Shown piece by piece: positions 44,232 to 53,079 of a DNA stretch of 64,000 bases. Position numbers and translations under genes: made by a program. Positions within the stretch are counted from its first letter, which is position 1. Every line of letters starts with the position of its first letter. The stretch is from the NCBI GenBank assembly GCA_024919175.1, contig CP103804.1, positions 1,922,001 to 1,986,000 of the forward strand, read 5' to 3'. The notes beneath the pieces were generated by a model. The model saw only the letters and a program-made list of their open reading frames with translations, had not been told where the DNA came from and searched no databases. This DNA is from Clostridioides difficile. GTDB lineage: Bacteria; Bacillota; Clostridia; Peptostreptococcales; Peptostreptococcaceae.

Positions 44232-45776
44232 ATGAATAATGAAGGAGTATTTGAAGAACTAAGTGAAAGATTAAGAAATAAAAAGTTATGTGATTTAATT
44301 ATGAATGCAGATGAAGCTGCTAAACTTATAAATAATGGGATGGTTGTTGGACTTAGCGGATTTACACCTTCAGGATATCCAAAAGCAGTACCATTAGCAG
44401 TTTCAGAAAGGGCTAAAAGTGGAGAGAAGATAAAATTGACTGTATATTCAGGAGCATCTTTAGGACCAGAAGTAGATGGAGCATGGGCAGAAGCAGGTAT
44501 AATTGAAAGAAGACTTCCTTATCAAACTAATTCAATACTTAGAAACAGTATTAATAAAGGTGATGTCAATTATATAGATATGCATCTAAGTCATTCTACT
44601 CAATTTTTAAACTATAAAACTATACCTAAAGTGGATGTAGCAATAATAGAAGCACTTGCCATAACTGAAAATGGAGATATTATACCAACTAGTGGTATAG
44701 GAAATTCTCCATCTTTTGTAAAAAGTACAGACAAAGTAATTGTTGAAATAAATCTGGCAAAACCAATGGAGATGGAAGGTATGGCAGATATATATATTAC
44801 AGAAAATCCGCCAAACAGAAAACCAATAGAAATAAATCATCCTAAAGATAGAATCGGAACGACATATATACCTTGTGGTTTAGATAAGATTGCAGGAATA
44901 GTAATCACTAATATGCAAGATAAAACACGTCCATTGGGTATTGTAGATGAAGCCTCAAAAAAGATATCAAATAATATTATTGCATTTCTTAAAGAAGAAG
45001 TAAAATCAGGAAGATTGTCAAAGAATTTGCTTCCTCTTCAATCTGGTGTAGGAAGTGTAGCAAATGCAGTTTTATATGGACTATGTGAATCTGAATTTGA
45101 GAATTTAACTTGTTATACAGAGGTTGTACAGGACTCTATGTTGGACTTAATAAGAATGGGTAAGGTTACAATGGCATCAACTACATCTGTAAGCCCATCG
45201 CCAGAAGGATTAATAAAATTTGAAAATGATATAGATTTCTTTAAAGATAAGATTATATTGAGACCTCAAGAAATTAGTAATAACCCAGAAATAGCTAGAA
45301 GAATTGGTGTAATTGCAATGAATACTGCAATTGAGGTTGATATTTATGGAAATGTAAACTCAACTCATATCATGGGTTCAAAAATGATGAATGGAATCGG
45401 TGGCTCTGGTGATTTTGCTAGAAATGGAGCAATAACTATATTTAGTACTGAATCAATCGCAAAAAATGGTGATATATCATCAATAGTACCTATGGTGTCT
45501 CATGTAGACCACACTGAACATGATGTAATGGTAATTGTAACAGAACAAGGATATGCTGATTTAAGAGGTCTAGCACCTAGAGAAAGAGCTATTAAGATAA
45601 TAGAAAATTGTGCTCATCCAGATTATAAAGAACAACTTATGGATTATCTAAATAGAGCATGTCAAAATGGAGCAAAACAAACTCCTCATATATTAGATGA
45701 AGCTTTATCATGGCATAGTAAATTTATGAGTACAGGTACAATGAAGAAGTCAGAAACTTTTAAAAGTGCATTATAA
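44232..45776 (+). CDS. cat1: Succinyl-CoA:acetate CoA-transferase
   Basis: This 514-residue acetyl-CoA hydrolase/transferase family member activates succinate to succinyl-CoA with acetyl-CoA as donor. Family blocks seen are GMVVGLSGFTPSGYPKAVP, SGVGSVANAVLYGL, and EVDIYGNVNSTHIMGSKMMN followed by GIGGSGDFARN; EQGYADLRGLAPRERA is near the end. GGGGGG precedes the ATG. It is 26 bases after the transporter and 31 before sucD, in pathway order. Confidence 0.93.
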   Translation: MNNEGVFEELSERLRNKKLCDLIMNADEAAKLINNGMVVGLSGFTPSGYPKAVPLAVSERAKSGEKIKLTVYSGASLGPEVDGAWAEAGIIERRLPYQTNSILRNSINKGDVNYIDMHLSHSTQFLNYKTIPKVDVAIIEALAITENGDIIPTSGIGNSPSFVKSTDKVIVEINLAKPMEMEGMADIYITENPPNRKPIEINHPKDRIGTTYIPCGLDKIAGIVITNMQDKTRPLGIVDEASKKISNNIIAFLKEEVKSGRLSKNLLPLQSGVGSVANAVLYGLCESEFENLTCYTEVVQDSMLDLIRMGKVTMASTTSVSPSPEGLIKFENDIDFFKDKIILRPQEISNNPEIARRIGVIAMNTAIEVDIYGNVNSTHIMGSKMMNGIGGSGDFARNGAITIFSTESIAKNGDISSIVPMVSHVDHTEHDVMVIVTEQGYADLRGLAPRERAIKIIENCAHPDYKEQLMDYLNRACQNGAKQTPHILDEALSWHSKFMSTGTMKKSETFKSAL

Positions 45777-45807
45777 AAATATTTAATAAATTGGAGGAAT
45801 ATTAAAA

Positions 45808-47199
45808 ATGGAAAAAGCAGTAGAAAACTTTGAAGATTTAAGCAAAGAATATATTAATGGATATATTGAGAGAGCTAGAAAAGCTCAAAGAGAGTTTGAA
45901 TGTTATACTCAAGAACAAGTAGATAAAATAGTGAAGATAGTTGGGAAGGTAGTATACTATAACGCTGAATATTTAGCTAAACTTGCAGTAGAAGAAACTG
46001 GAATGGGTGTATATGAAGATAAAGTAGCTAAAAATAAAAGTAAAGCGAAAGTGATATACAATAATTTAAAAGATAAGAAATCAGTTGGTATAATTGACAT
46101 AGATAGAGAAACAGGAATAACAAAGGTAGCCAAACCAATTGGAGTTGTAGCAGCAATAACTCCTTGTACAAATCCAATAGTTACACCTATGAGTAATGCT
46201 ATGTTTGCATTAAAGGGAAGAAATGCAATTATTATAACACCACATCATAAAGCAATTGGATGTAGTACTAAGACTGTTGATATGATTAATGAAGAATTAG
46301 AAAAAATAGGAGCACCAGAAAATCTAATACAAATACTTGACCAACAATCAAGAGAAAATACGAGAAATTTAATTTCATCAGCAGATGTAGTAATTGCTAC
46401 TGGTGGAATGGGAATGGTAAGAGCTGCATATTCAAGTGGAAAACCAGCTCTTGGTGTAGGAGCAGGAAATGTCCAATGTATCATAGACAGAGATGTGGAT
46501 ATTAAAGAAGCAGTGCCTAAAATTATAGCTGGAAGAATATTTGACAATGGTATAATTTGCTCAGGTGAGCAATCAGTGATAGTTGCAGAAGAAATGTTTG
46601 ATAAAGTAATGGATGAATTTGAAAGTAACAAAGGTTTTATAGTTAGAGATAAGACACAAAAAGAAGCTTTTAGAAATGCAATGTTTGTTAATAAATCTAT
46701 GAATAAAGATGCAGTAGGGCAATCAGTTCATGCAATTGCAAAAATTGCAGGAGTTGAAATACCAAAGGATACAAAAATAATAGTAATAGAAGCAGATGGA
46801 GCAGGTGAAGAAGATATACTTGCAAAAGAAAAAATGTGTCCAGTGATATCTGCATATAAGTATAAAGACTTTGAAGAAGGTGTAGCTATTGCAAAAGCAA
46901 ATCTAAATGTAGAGGGAAAAGGACATAGTGTATCTATACATTCAAATACAATTAAGAATATAGAATATGCAGGAGAAAATATAGAAGTATCAAGATTTGT
47001 AATTAATCAATGTTGTGCTACAAGTGCTGGAGGAAGCTTCTTTAATGGTCTTGCACCTACAAACACTTTAGGTTGCGGTTCTTGGGGAAATAACAGTATT
47101 TCTGAAAATCTTGATTATAAACACTTAATTAATATTTCTAGAATTGCCTATTATATGCCAGAAAATGAAGTACCCACAGATGAAGAACTTTGGGGATAA
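45808..47199 (+). CDS. sucD: CoA-acylating succinate-semialdehyde dehydrogenase
   Basis: This 463-residue aldehyde dehydrogenase reduces succinyl-CoA to succinate semialdehyde with NAD(P)H. It has the acylating-ALDH features KPIGVVAAITPCTNPIVTPM, GVGAGNVQCIID, and the catalytic cysteine in FDNGIICSGEQS. The C-terminal SAGGSFFNGLAPTNTLGCG matches the group. TTGGAGG precedes the ATG. A 15-bp hairpin without T-tract lies in the 190-base spacer before abfD. Confidence 0.94.
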   Translation: MEKAVENFEDLSKEYINGYIERARKAQREFECYTQEQVDKIVKIVGKVVYYNAEYLAKLAVEETGMGVYEDKVAKNKSKAKVIYNNLKDKKSVGIIDIDRETGITKVAKPIGVVAAITPCTNPIVTPMSNAMFALKGRNAIIITPHHKAIGCSTKTVDMINEELEKIGAPENLIQILDQQSRENTRNLISSADVVIATGGMGMVRAAYSSGKPALGVGAGNVQCIIDRDVDIKEAVPKIIAGRIFDNGIICSGEQSVIVAEEMFDKVMDEFESNKGFIVRDKTQKEAFRNAMFVNKSMNKDAVGQSVHAIAKIAGVEIPKDTKIIVIEADGAGEEDILAKEKMCPVISAYKYKDFEEGVAIAKANLNVEGKGHSVSIHSNTIKNIEYAGENIEVSRFVINQCCATSAGGSFFNGLAPTNTLGCGSWGNNSISENLDYKHLINISRIAYYMPENEVPTDEELWG

Positions 47200-47220
47200 A
47201 ATTCGAGTGTAAAAAAGTAT

Positions 47221-47262
47221 TCATTATAAATCAAAGTAGAGATGTATTTTGATTTATAATGA
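47221..47262 (+). other. 15-bp perfect hairpin in the sucD-abfD spacer
   Basis: TCATTATAAATCAAA (47221-47235) and TTTGATTTATAATGA (47248-47262) enclose a 12-base loop. No T-tract follows. It lies in the middle of the operon and may be an RNA processing or stability element, like the one between grdB and grdC. Confidence 0.55.
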
Positions 47263-47389
47263 GTTTAAAATATAAAAAAATTTATAACATAATATGAAAG
47301 ATTCAAAAAAATTAGAGAAATACAAAATGAGGAAGTATTATAATTTAAATAAATAAAAATTTTTATAAAAGAGAAGGAGTGGTTTTATT

Positions 47390-48886
47390 ATGGCATTAAT
47401 GACAGGAGCTCAATATATTGAAAGTTTGAGAAAATTAAATACTAAAGTTTATATGTTTGGTGAAGAGGTTAAAAATTGGGTTGACCATCCAATGATTAGA
47501 CCATCTATAAATTGTGTAGCAGCTACTTATGATTTGGCACATGACCCAGAATATGCAGATTTAATGACAGTTACTTCAAATATTACAGGAGAAAAAATAA
47601 ATAGATTTGGTCATCTTCATCAAAGTACTGATGACTTGATAAAAAAAGTTAAAATGCAAAGACTATGTGGTCAAAAAACAGCTTCTTGTTTCCAAAGATG
47701 TGTAGGTATGGATGCTTTTAATGCGGTATATTCAACAACATTTGAGTGTGACAAAGCACATGGAACTAATTATCATGATAATTTTGTAAAATACTTAACT
47801 TATATACAAGAAAACGATTTAGTAGTTGATGGAGCTATGACTGACCCTAAAGGAGATAGAGCATTATCACCTAGTGCTCAACCTGACCCAGATATGTTCC
47901 TTCATATAGTTGAAAGAAGAGAAGATGGAATAGTAGTAAGAGGAGCAAAAGCACATCAAACTGGCTCAATAAATTCACATGAACATCTTATAATGCCTAC
48001 TATAAGTATGACTGAAGCAGATAAAGACTATGCTGTATCATTTGCAGTTCCTTCAGATGCTGAGGGTGTGTTTATGATTTATGGAAGACAATCTTGTGAC
48101 ACTAGAAAATTAGAAGAGGGAGCAGATGTTGATTTAGGAAATAAGGAGTTTGGAGGTCAAGAAGCTCTAGTAGTATTTGACAATGTATTTGTTCCAAATG
48201 ATAGAATTTTCTTATGTGGAGAATGGGATTACTCTGGTATGTTGGTAGAAAGATTTGCTGGATATCATAGACAAAGTTATGGTGGATGTAAAGTTGGAGT
48301 AGGTGATGTAATAATAGGGGCAGCAGCTTTAGCAGCTGATTACAATGGAGCAAACAAAGCTTCTCATATAAAAGATAAATTAATAGAAATGACTCACCTT
48401 AATGAAAGCTTATATTGTTGTGGTATAGCATGTTCATCAGAAGGACATAAGACAGAGGCTGGAAACTATCAAATAGATTTACTTCTTGCAAATGTGTGTA
48501 AACAAAATGTAACTAGATTCCCTTATGAAATAGTAAGACTTGCAGAAGATATAGCTGGTGGGCTTATGGTTACTATGCCTTCAGAAAAAGACTTTAAGTC
48601 AGATGTCAAAGTTGGAACAAGTGGAATGACAATTGGTGAAGTATGTAATAAATATTTTAAAGCTTCTTCAGTAGCTTCAACAGAAGAAAGAATGAGAATA
48701 TTAAGATTCTTAGAAAATATATGCCTTGGTTCATCTGCTGTTGGTTATAGAACTGAGTCAATGCATGGAGCAGGTTCACCACAAGCACAAAGAATAATGA
48801 TTTCAAGACAAGGAAACATAAATCAGAAGAAAGAATTAGCTAAGACAATCGCAGGAATAAAAAAAGAGAAAGCTCTAAATTTATAG
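47390..48886 (+). CDS. abfD: 4-Hydroxybutyryl-CoA dehydratase / vinylacetyl-CoA delta-isomerase
   Basis: This 498-residue FAD and [4Fe-4S] enzyme converts 4-hydroxybutyryl-CoA to crotonyl-CoA, the entry to butyrate formation. The unusual cluster ligands of the family are present: CFQRC near residues 100-104, and H and C in GYHRQSYGGCKVG. The FAD/substrate region KAHQTGSINSHEHLIMPT is also clear. AGAAGGAGTGG precedes the ATG. A small Cys-rich gene and a CoA-transferase follow. Confidence 0.96.
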   Translation: MALMTGAQYIESLRKLNTKVYMFGEEVKNWVDHPMIRPSINCVAATYDLAHDPEYADLMTVTSNITGEKINRFGHLHQSTDDLIKKVKMQRLCGQKTASCFQRCVGMDAFNAVYSTTFECDKAHGTNYHDNFVKYLTYIQENDLVVDGAMTDPKGDRALSPSAQPDPDMFLHIVERREDGIVVRGAKAHQTGSINSHEHLIMPTISMTEADKDYAVSFAVPSDAEGVFMIYGRQSCDTRKLEEGADVDLGNKEFGGQEALVVFDNVFVPNDRIFLCGEWDYSGMLVERFAGYHRQSYGGCKVGVGDVIIGAAALAADYNGANKASHIKDKLIEMTHLNESLYCCGIACSSEGHKTEAGNYQIDLLLANVCKQNVTRFPYEIVRLAEDIAGGLMVTMPSEKDFKSDVKVGTSGMTIGEVCNKYFKASSVASTEERMRILRFLENICLGSSAVGYRTESMHGAGSPQAQRIMISRQGNINQKKELAKTIAGIKKEKALNL

Positions 48887-49013
48887 AAAGTTGATATATA
48901 AATGGGAAAATATATTGACTTATACTAATTAATGAAAAAATATATCGTATAAAAATAAGCATGAAATAGTAGTTTGAACTAAAAAAAGAGACTTTTAGAA
49001 GGAGAATTTACAC

Positions 49014-49289
49014 ATGACCTGTGGAGTTAGATTTTGTGGGGGCTGTAACCCTAGATATGAAAGAGGGAAGGCTCTTGCAATAATCAAAGAGCACTTCAAT
49101 GGTAGAGTAGATTTTAGTGTAGCAGAAGAAGATGTAGAATACGATTTATTACTTATAATTGGAGGATGCACAACTTTATGTGCATCCTACCAACAATATA
49201 AAGTTAAAAAATCATATATTAAAATTTGGGATTTTAGTCATATAGAAAGAGCTATAAATATAATAGAATCAGCAATTTGTGAGGCTTAA
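49014..49289 (+). CDS. Small Cys-rich protein of unknown function in the 4-hydroxybutyrate operon
   Basis: This 91-residue protein has AGAAGGAG upstream of the ATG. It starts MTCGVRFCGGCNPRYERG, with four cysteines in the first 12 residues counting C3, C8 and C11, and has GGCTTLC at about residues 51-57. Such spacing could hold a metal or Fe-S cluster. There is no membrane segment. It ends 25 bases before the CoA-transferase start, well inside the operon. Homologues beginning CGGCNPRY occur beside fermentation genes in other clostridia, as far as I recall, but no function is known to me. A role in maturing the Fe-S enzyme AbfD is a guess. Confidence 0.8.
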   Translation: MTCGVRFCGGCNPRYERGKALAIIKEHFNGRVDFSVAEEDVEYDLLLIIGGCTTLCASYQQYKVKKSYIKIWDFSHIERAINIIESAICEA

Positions 49290-49314
49290 ATAAGAGTTAG
49301 ATGGGGTGATTTCA

Positions 49315-50622
49315 TTGAATTGGCGAGAATTGTATCAAAGTAAGTTATGTACTGCTATAGAGGCTGTAAAACATATTAAAGATGGGGATACAGTAGTATT
49401 TGCACATTGTGTAGGGGAGCCTCCTGCACTAGTAGAGGCTATGATTGAAAATGCAAAACAGTATAAAAATGTTGAGATTAAGCATATGGTAAGTCTAGGG
49501 AGTGGTGGATATACTGGAGAGGGAATGGAAACTCACTTTAGAGTAAATCCAATGTTTGTAAGTGGAAATGTAAGAAAGGCAATTGAAAATGGAGATGGAG
49601 ATTTTACTCCTGCATTCTTTCATGAAGTACCAAAATTAATTAGAGAAAAAAGATTAAAATGTGATGTTGTTTTAGCACAGGTAACTCCACCAGATGAACA
49701 TGGGTATTGTAGCCTAGGGACATCAGTTGACTATACCTACGAAGCTATTAAAACTGCTAAAACAGTAATTGTTCAAGTAAATGACCAATTTCCTAGAACT
49801 TATGGTGAAGTAGTTCATGTATCAGAGTTTGATTATATAGTTGAAAAGTCACAACCTTTATATGAACTGCAACCTGCAAAGATTGGAGAAGTAGAAGAAG
49901 CAATAGGTAAAAACTGTGCTTCTCTAATTGAAGATGGCTCTACTTTACAACTTGGAATTGGCGGGATTCCAGATGCAGTTATGCTATTTTTAACAGATAA
50001 AAAAGATTTAGGAATTCATTCAGAAATGATTTCAGATGGAACCTTAGCTCTTTATGAAGAAGGTGTTATAAATGGTAAATATAAAAATTTTGATAAAGAA
50101 AAAATGACAGTTACATTTTTAATGGGAACTAAAAAATTATATGACTTTGCAAATAATAACCCAGTAGTTGAAGTGAAGCCTGTAGACTATGTAAATCATC
50201 CAGCAGTTATAATGAAACAACATAAAATGGTTTCTATAAATTCTGCTATACAAGTTGATTTGATGGGACAGGTAGTTGCAGAGGCAATGGGTCTTAGACA
50301 ATTTAGTGGAGTTGGAGGTCAAGTTGACTTCATACGTGGAGTATCTATGGGAGAAGATGGAAAGGCAATTATAGCCATGCCTTCAATAACAACAAAGAAA
50401 GATGGTACAGTGATTTCAAAAATTGTTTCAATTGTTGATGAAGGTGCTCCTATAACAACATCTAGAAATGATATTGACTATGTTGTAACAGAGTATGGAA
50501 TAGCAGAGCTAAAAGGAAAATCTCTTAGAGAAAGAGCAAGAAACTTAATCAATATTGCTCATCCAAGTGTAAGAGAAAGTCTAGCACTAGAGTTTGAAAA
50601 AAGATTTAAAGAGAAATATTAA
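49315..50622 (+). CDS. cat2: 4-Hydroxybutyrate CoA-transferase
   Basis: This 435-residue family I-type CoA-transferase moves CoA from acetyl-CoA or butyryl-CoA to 4-hydroxybutyrate. Motifs seen are VFAHCVGEPPALVEAM, the GIGGIPDAVMLFL segment, SAIQVDLMGQVVAEAMG and SGVGGQVDFIRG, with TEYGIAELKGKSLRERA near the end. TTG at 49315 follows GGGGTGATTTCA; the open frame from GTG 49306 includes part of that ribosome site. The product feeds AbfD. Confidence 0.92.
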   Translation: MNWRELYQSKLCTAIEAVKHIKDGDTVVFAHCVGEPPALVEAMIENAKQYKNVEIKHMVSLGSGGYTGEGMETHFRVNPMFVSGNVRKAIENGDGDFTPAFFHEVPKLIREKRLKCDVVLAQVTPPDEHGYCSLGTSVDYTYEAIKTAKTVIVQVNDQFPRTYGEVVHVSEFDYIVEKSQPLYELQPAKIGEVEEAIGKNCASLIEDGSTLQLGIGGIPDAVMLFLTDKKDLGIHSEMISDGTLALYEEGVINGKYKNFDKEKMTVTFLMGTKKLYDFANNNPVVEVKPVDYVNHPAVIMKQHKMVSINSAIQVDLMGQVVAEAMGLRQFSGVGGQVDFIRGVSMGEDGKAIIAMPSITTKKDGTVISKIVSIVDEGAPITTSRNDIDYVVTEYGIAELKGKSLRERARNLINIAHPSVRESLALEFEKRFKEKY

Positions 50623-50641
50623 TAGTAGAGGGGTGTTAAGA

Positions 50642-51760
50642 ATGGAAGCACTTAGAGTAGTTCCAAAAATATTTTATTTTGATACATTTAAAGAATTCAA
50701 TGAAGAATTTAAAATCGGAAAAAATGATTTAGTAATTACAAATGAATTTATATATGAACCATATATGAAACCTCTTGGAATAGATACCAATCTAATTTTT
50801 CAAGAAAAATTTGGAACAGGTGAACCATCTGATGAAATGATAGATTCTATGACAAAAGAAATGAAGAAATACAATTTTGATAGAATTATCGCATTTGGAG
50901 GAGGTACAATAGTTGATATATGCAAGATATTAGCACTTGATGTTCCAGAGAAGTCTATTGACTTATTTGAAGGAGAAGTAGCACCTAAAAAAGTAAAAGA
51001 ATTGGTGGTAGTTCCTACAACATGTGGTACAGGAAGTGAAGTAACAAATGTAGCTATTGCAGAGTTAAAAGCTAAGCATACTAAAAAGGGTCTCGCAGTA
51101 GAGGAAACTTATGCAGATTATGCAGTATTAATTCCAGAATCAGTAAAAGGATTGCCTTATAAATTTTTTGTAACAAGCTCAGTGGACGCTCTTATACATG
51201 CTATTGAGTCTTACCTATCTCCAAAAGCAAGCCCATTTACAGAGATGTATTCTTTACAGGCTATAAAAATGATTATGGATGGCTATAAAAAGATTGTGGA
51301 TAAAGGAGAAGAAGAGAGATTTAATCATCTTAAGGACTTTGTGCTTGCATCAAATTATGCAGGAATTGCTTTTGGAAATGCTGGTTGTGCAGCAGTGCAT
51401 GCTTTATCTTATTCGATAGGGGCAGCTTTCCATGTTGCACATGGTGAAGCAAATTATCAGTTTTTTACTGAAGTATTTAAGATGTACTCTAGAAAAAATC
51501 CTAATGGTAAGATTACACAATGTACAAAAATTTTAGCAGATGCTCTAGAATGTGACTCTGATTGTGATGTTTATGGAGAATTAGAGAAATTCTTAAATAA
51601 ATTAATAACTAAGAAATCTTTAAAAGAGTATGGTATGGTGGAAAGCCAGATAGATGAATTTACTGATAGCACAATAGCCAATCAACAGAGATTACTTGCA
51701 AACAATTATGTAGAACTTAGTAGAGAAGAAATAAGAGAGATATTTGCAAATCTTTATTAA
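50642..51760 (+). CDS. 4hbD: 4-Hydroxybutyrate dehydrogenase (iron-type alcohol dehydrogenase)
   Basis: This 372-residue group III alcohol dehydrogenase reduces succinate semialdehyde to 4-hydroxybutyrate with NADH. It shows the nucleotide motif IIAFGGGTIVDICK, VVPTTCGTGSEVTNVA, and the metal-binding histidines in DALIHAIESYLS, AAVHALSYSIG and FHVAHGEAN. ATG at 50642 follows GAGGGGTG; the open frame to 50594 runs back into cat2 and is not the start. It is the last gene before the operon terminator. Confidence 0.95.
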   Translation: MEALRVVPKIFYFDTFKEFNEEFKIGKNDLVITNEFIYEPYMKPLGIDTNLIFQEKFGTGEPSDEMIDSMTKEMKKYNFDRIIAFGGGTIVDICKILALDVPEKSIDLFEGEVAPKKVKELVVVPTTCGTGSEVTNVAIAELKAKHTKKGLAVEETYADYAVLIPESVKGLPYKFFVTSSVDALIHAIESYLSPKASPFTEMYSLQAIKMIMDGYKKIVDKGEEERFNHLKDFVLASNYAGIAFGNAGCAAVHALSYSIGAAFHVAHGEANYQFFTEVFKMYSRKNPNGKITQCTKILADALECDSDCDVYGELEKFLNKLITKKSLKEYGMVESQIDEFTDSTIANQQRLLANNYVELSREEIREIFANLY

Positions 51761-51824
51761 TATAAATTTTTTATTTGTATTAAGTATATATGATATAAAT
51801 AATGATAATTATATCAATATAAAA

Positions 51825-51871
51825 AATAAGAGGACTTAAATTTACTTAAAATTAAGTTCTCTTATTTTTGT
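51825..51871 (+). terminator. Terminator of the succinate/4-hydroxybutyrate operon
   Basis: AATAAGAGGACTTAA (51825-51839) pairs with TTAAGTTCTCTTATT (51852-51866), with one G-U pair, followed by TTTTTG. Confidence 0.8.
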
Positions 51872-51878
51872 ATAGCAT

Positions 51879-51920
51879 TAAATGTAAGTGCATTTTAGTT
51901 AGAAAATGTACTTACATTTA
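51879..51920. repeat. 18-bp hairpin just upstream of the xpaC promoter
   Basis: TAAATGTAAGTGCATTTT (51879-51896) pairs at all but one position (a G-U) with 51903-51920 around 6 bases. There is no T run on the plus strand. It lies 45 bases before a consensus promoter and could be an operator or a second barrier to readthrough. Confidence 0.5.
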
Positions 51921-51964
51921 AGTCTATTACCTTATTTGAAATAATTTGTAGAATTTCAAATTCC

Positions 51965-51994
51965 TTGACAGTAATAAGTAAGTAATTGTATAAT
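51965..51994 (+). promoter_or_regulatory. Consensus promoter of the xpaC-telA pair
   Basis: TTGACA (51965-51970) and TATAAT (51989-51994) are both perfect, with an 18-base spacer. Transcription would begin about 40 bases before the xpaC start. Confidence 0.8.
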
Positions 51995-52043
51995 CAAACT
52001 GAAATATAATAATAATATTAGTAAAAATGAAAGGATATAAACC

Positions 52044-52961
52044 ATGTATAAATCAGAGAATTTTTCTAAAAAATCTGTATTAATAAATTCGTTTTTAAGT
52101 AAATTTTTAAAGATAGTTGGATGGGGTTTAGTAGGCCTATTTACACTATCAGCGTTAGTGTTGTCAACTATTTCCATTATAATTGGATGGGCAGTTATAC
52201 TCCCTATTCAAGTATGTGCTTTATTTTTAATAATAGGTGGGGTTTGCATTTTTAAAGGTAAAAGATTGGGAGACCAAATTTCTCGTTATAAAAAATACTG
52301 TACAATCATAAGCAATAAAAATATTATTCCAGTAGAATTTATTGCAGAAAGTACATCAAAACCATTAAAATTTATAATAAAAGATGTACAAAAGATGATA
52401 GATAAAAATTACTTTATAAATACTTATATTGATAAAAGAAACAATCAAATTGTCTTGACAAATGAAGATGGAGTTCCACCAAAATATGAAGATGTAGTAT
52501 ATGAAGTTGAAGAAGAGGAAATTGAGAATAGTAATGAAGTTGATACAATTATTAAAAAAGGAATGGACTATTTGAGACAAATAAAGGAAGCTAATGAAAA
52601 TATTAAATCAGAATCAATGTGCAGTAAAATTGTACAAGTAGAAGATGTTACAAGTAAAATATTTGATGTTGTAAAACATGACCCATCAAAACTTATTCAG
52701 ATACAAAAATTTATGGATTATTATATTCCAACTACTTTGAAGCTTTTAAATTCGTATCATATATTGGAAGAACAAGGAATAGATAGAGAAAATATAACAA
52801 CAACTATGGAGAGTATTGAAAGTACAATGAGTACAATTGTAGTGGCTTTTGAAAACCAATTGGATTCTCTATTTGAGGATGAAGCTATTGACATATCTAC
52901 AGATATTACTGTTTTAGAAAATATGTTAGTTCAAGAGGGATTAACAGGTGGAAAGTTTTAA
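52044..52961 (+). CDS. XpaC-like membrane protein
   Basis: This 305-residue protein has two membrane helices (about residues 28-48 and 52-72) and a long, acidic, helical cytoplasmic part. The arrangement GKRLGDQISRYKKYCTIISN, then KPLKFIIKDVQKMIDKNYFI, matches the XpaC family, usually encoded next to TelA. AAAGGATATAAACC precedes the ATG. The pair has been linked to toxic-anion or envelope-stress tolerance, but the biochemical role is not established. telA starts 118 bases downstream. Confidence 0.85.
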   Translation: MYKSENFSKKSVLINSFLSKFLKIVGWGLVGLFTLSALVLSTISIIIGWAVILPIQVCALFLIIGGVCIFKGKRLGDQISRYKKYCTIISNKNIIPVEFIAESTSKPLKFIIKDVQKMIDKNYFINTYIDKRNNQIVLTNEDGVPPKYEDVVYEVEEEEIENSNEVDTIIKKGMDYLRQIKEANENIKSESMCSKIVQVEDVTSKIFDVVKHDPSKLIQIQKFMDYYIPTTLKLLNSYHILEEQGIDRENITTTMESIESTMSTIVVAFENQLDSLFEDEAIDISTDITVLENMLVQEGLTGGKF

Positions 52962-53079
52962 CTATAATATAAAAAATATTCTGTTATTTTTGAACAGTTA
53001 ATTAGCTATAAAGGACAAAAATATACAAGATATAAGTATATAATTAGTACTTTATGAAGGAAGAGGAGAGAAGTATAGA

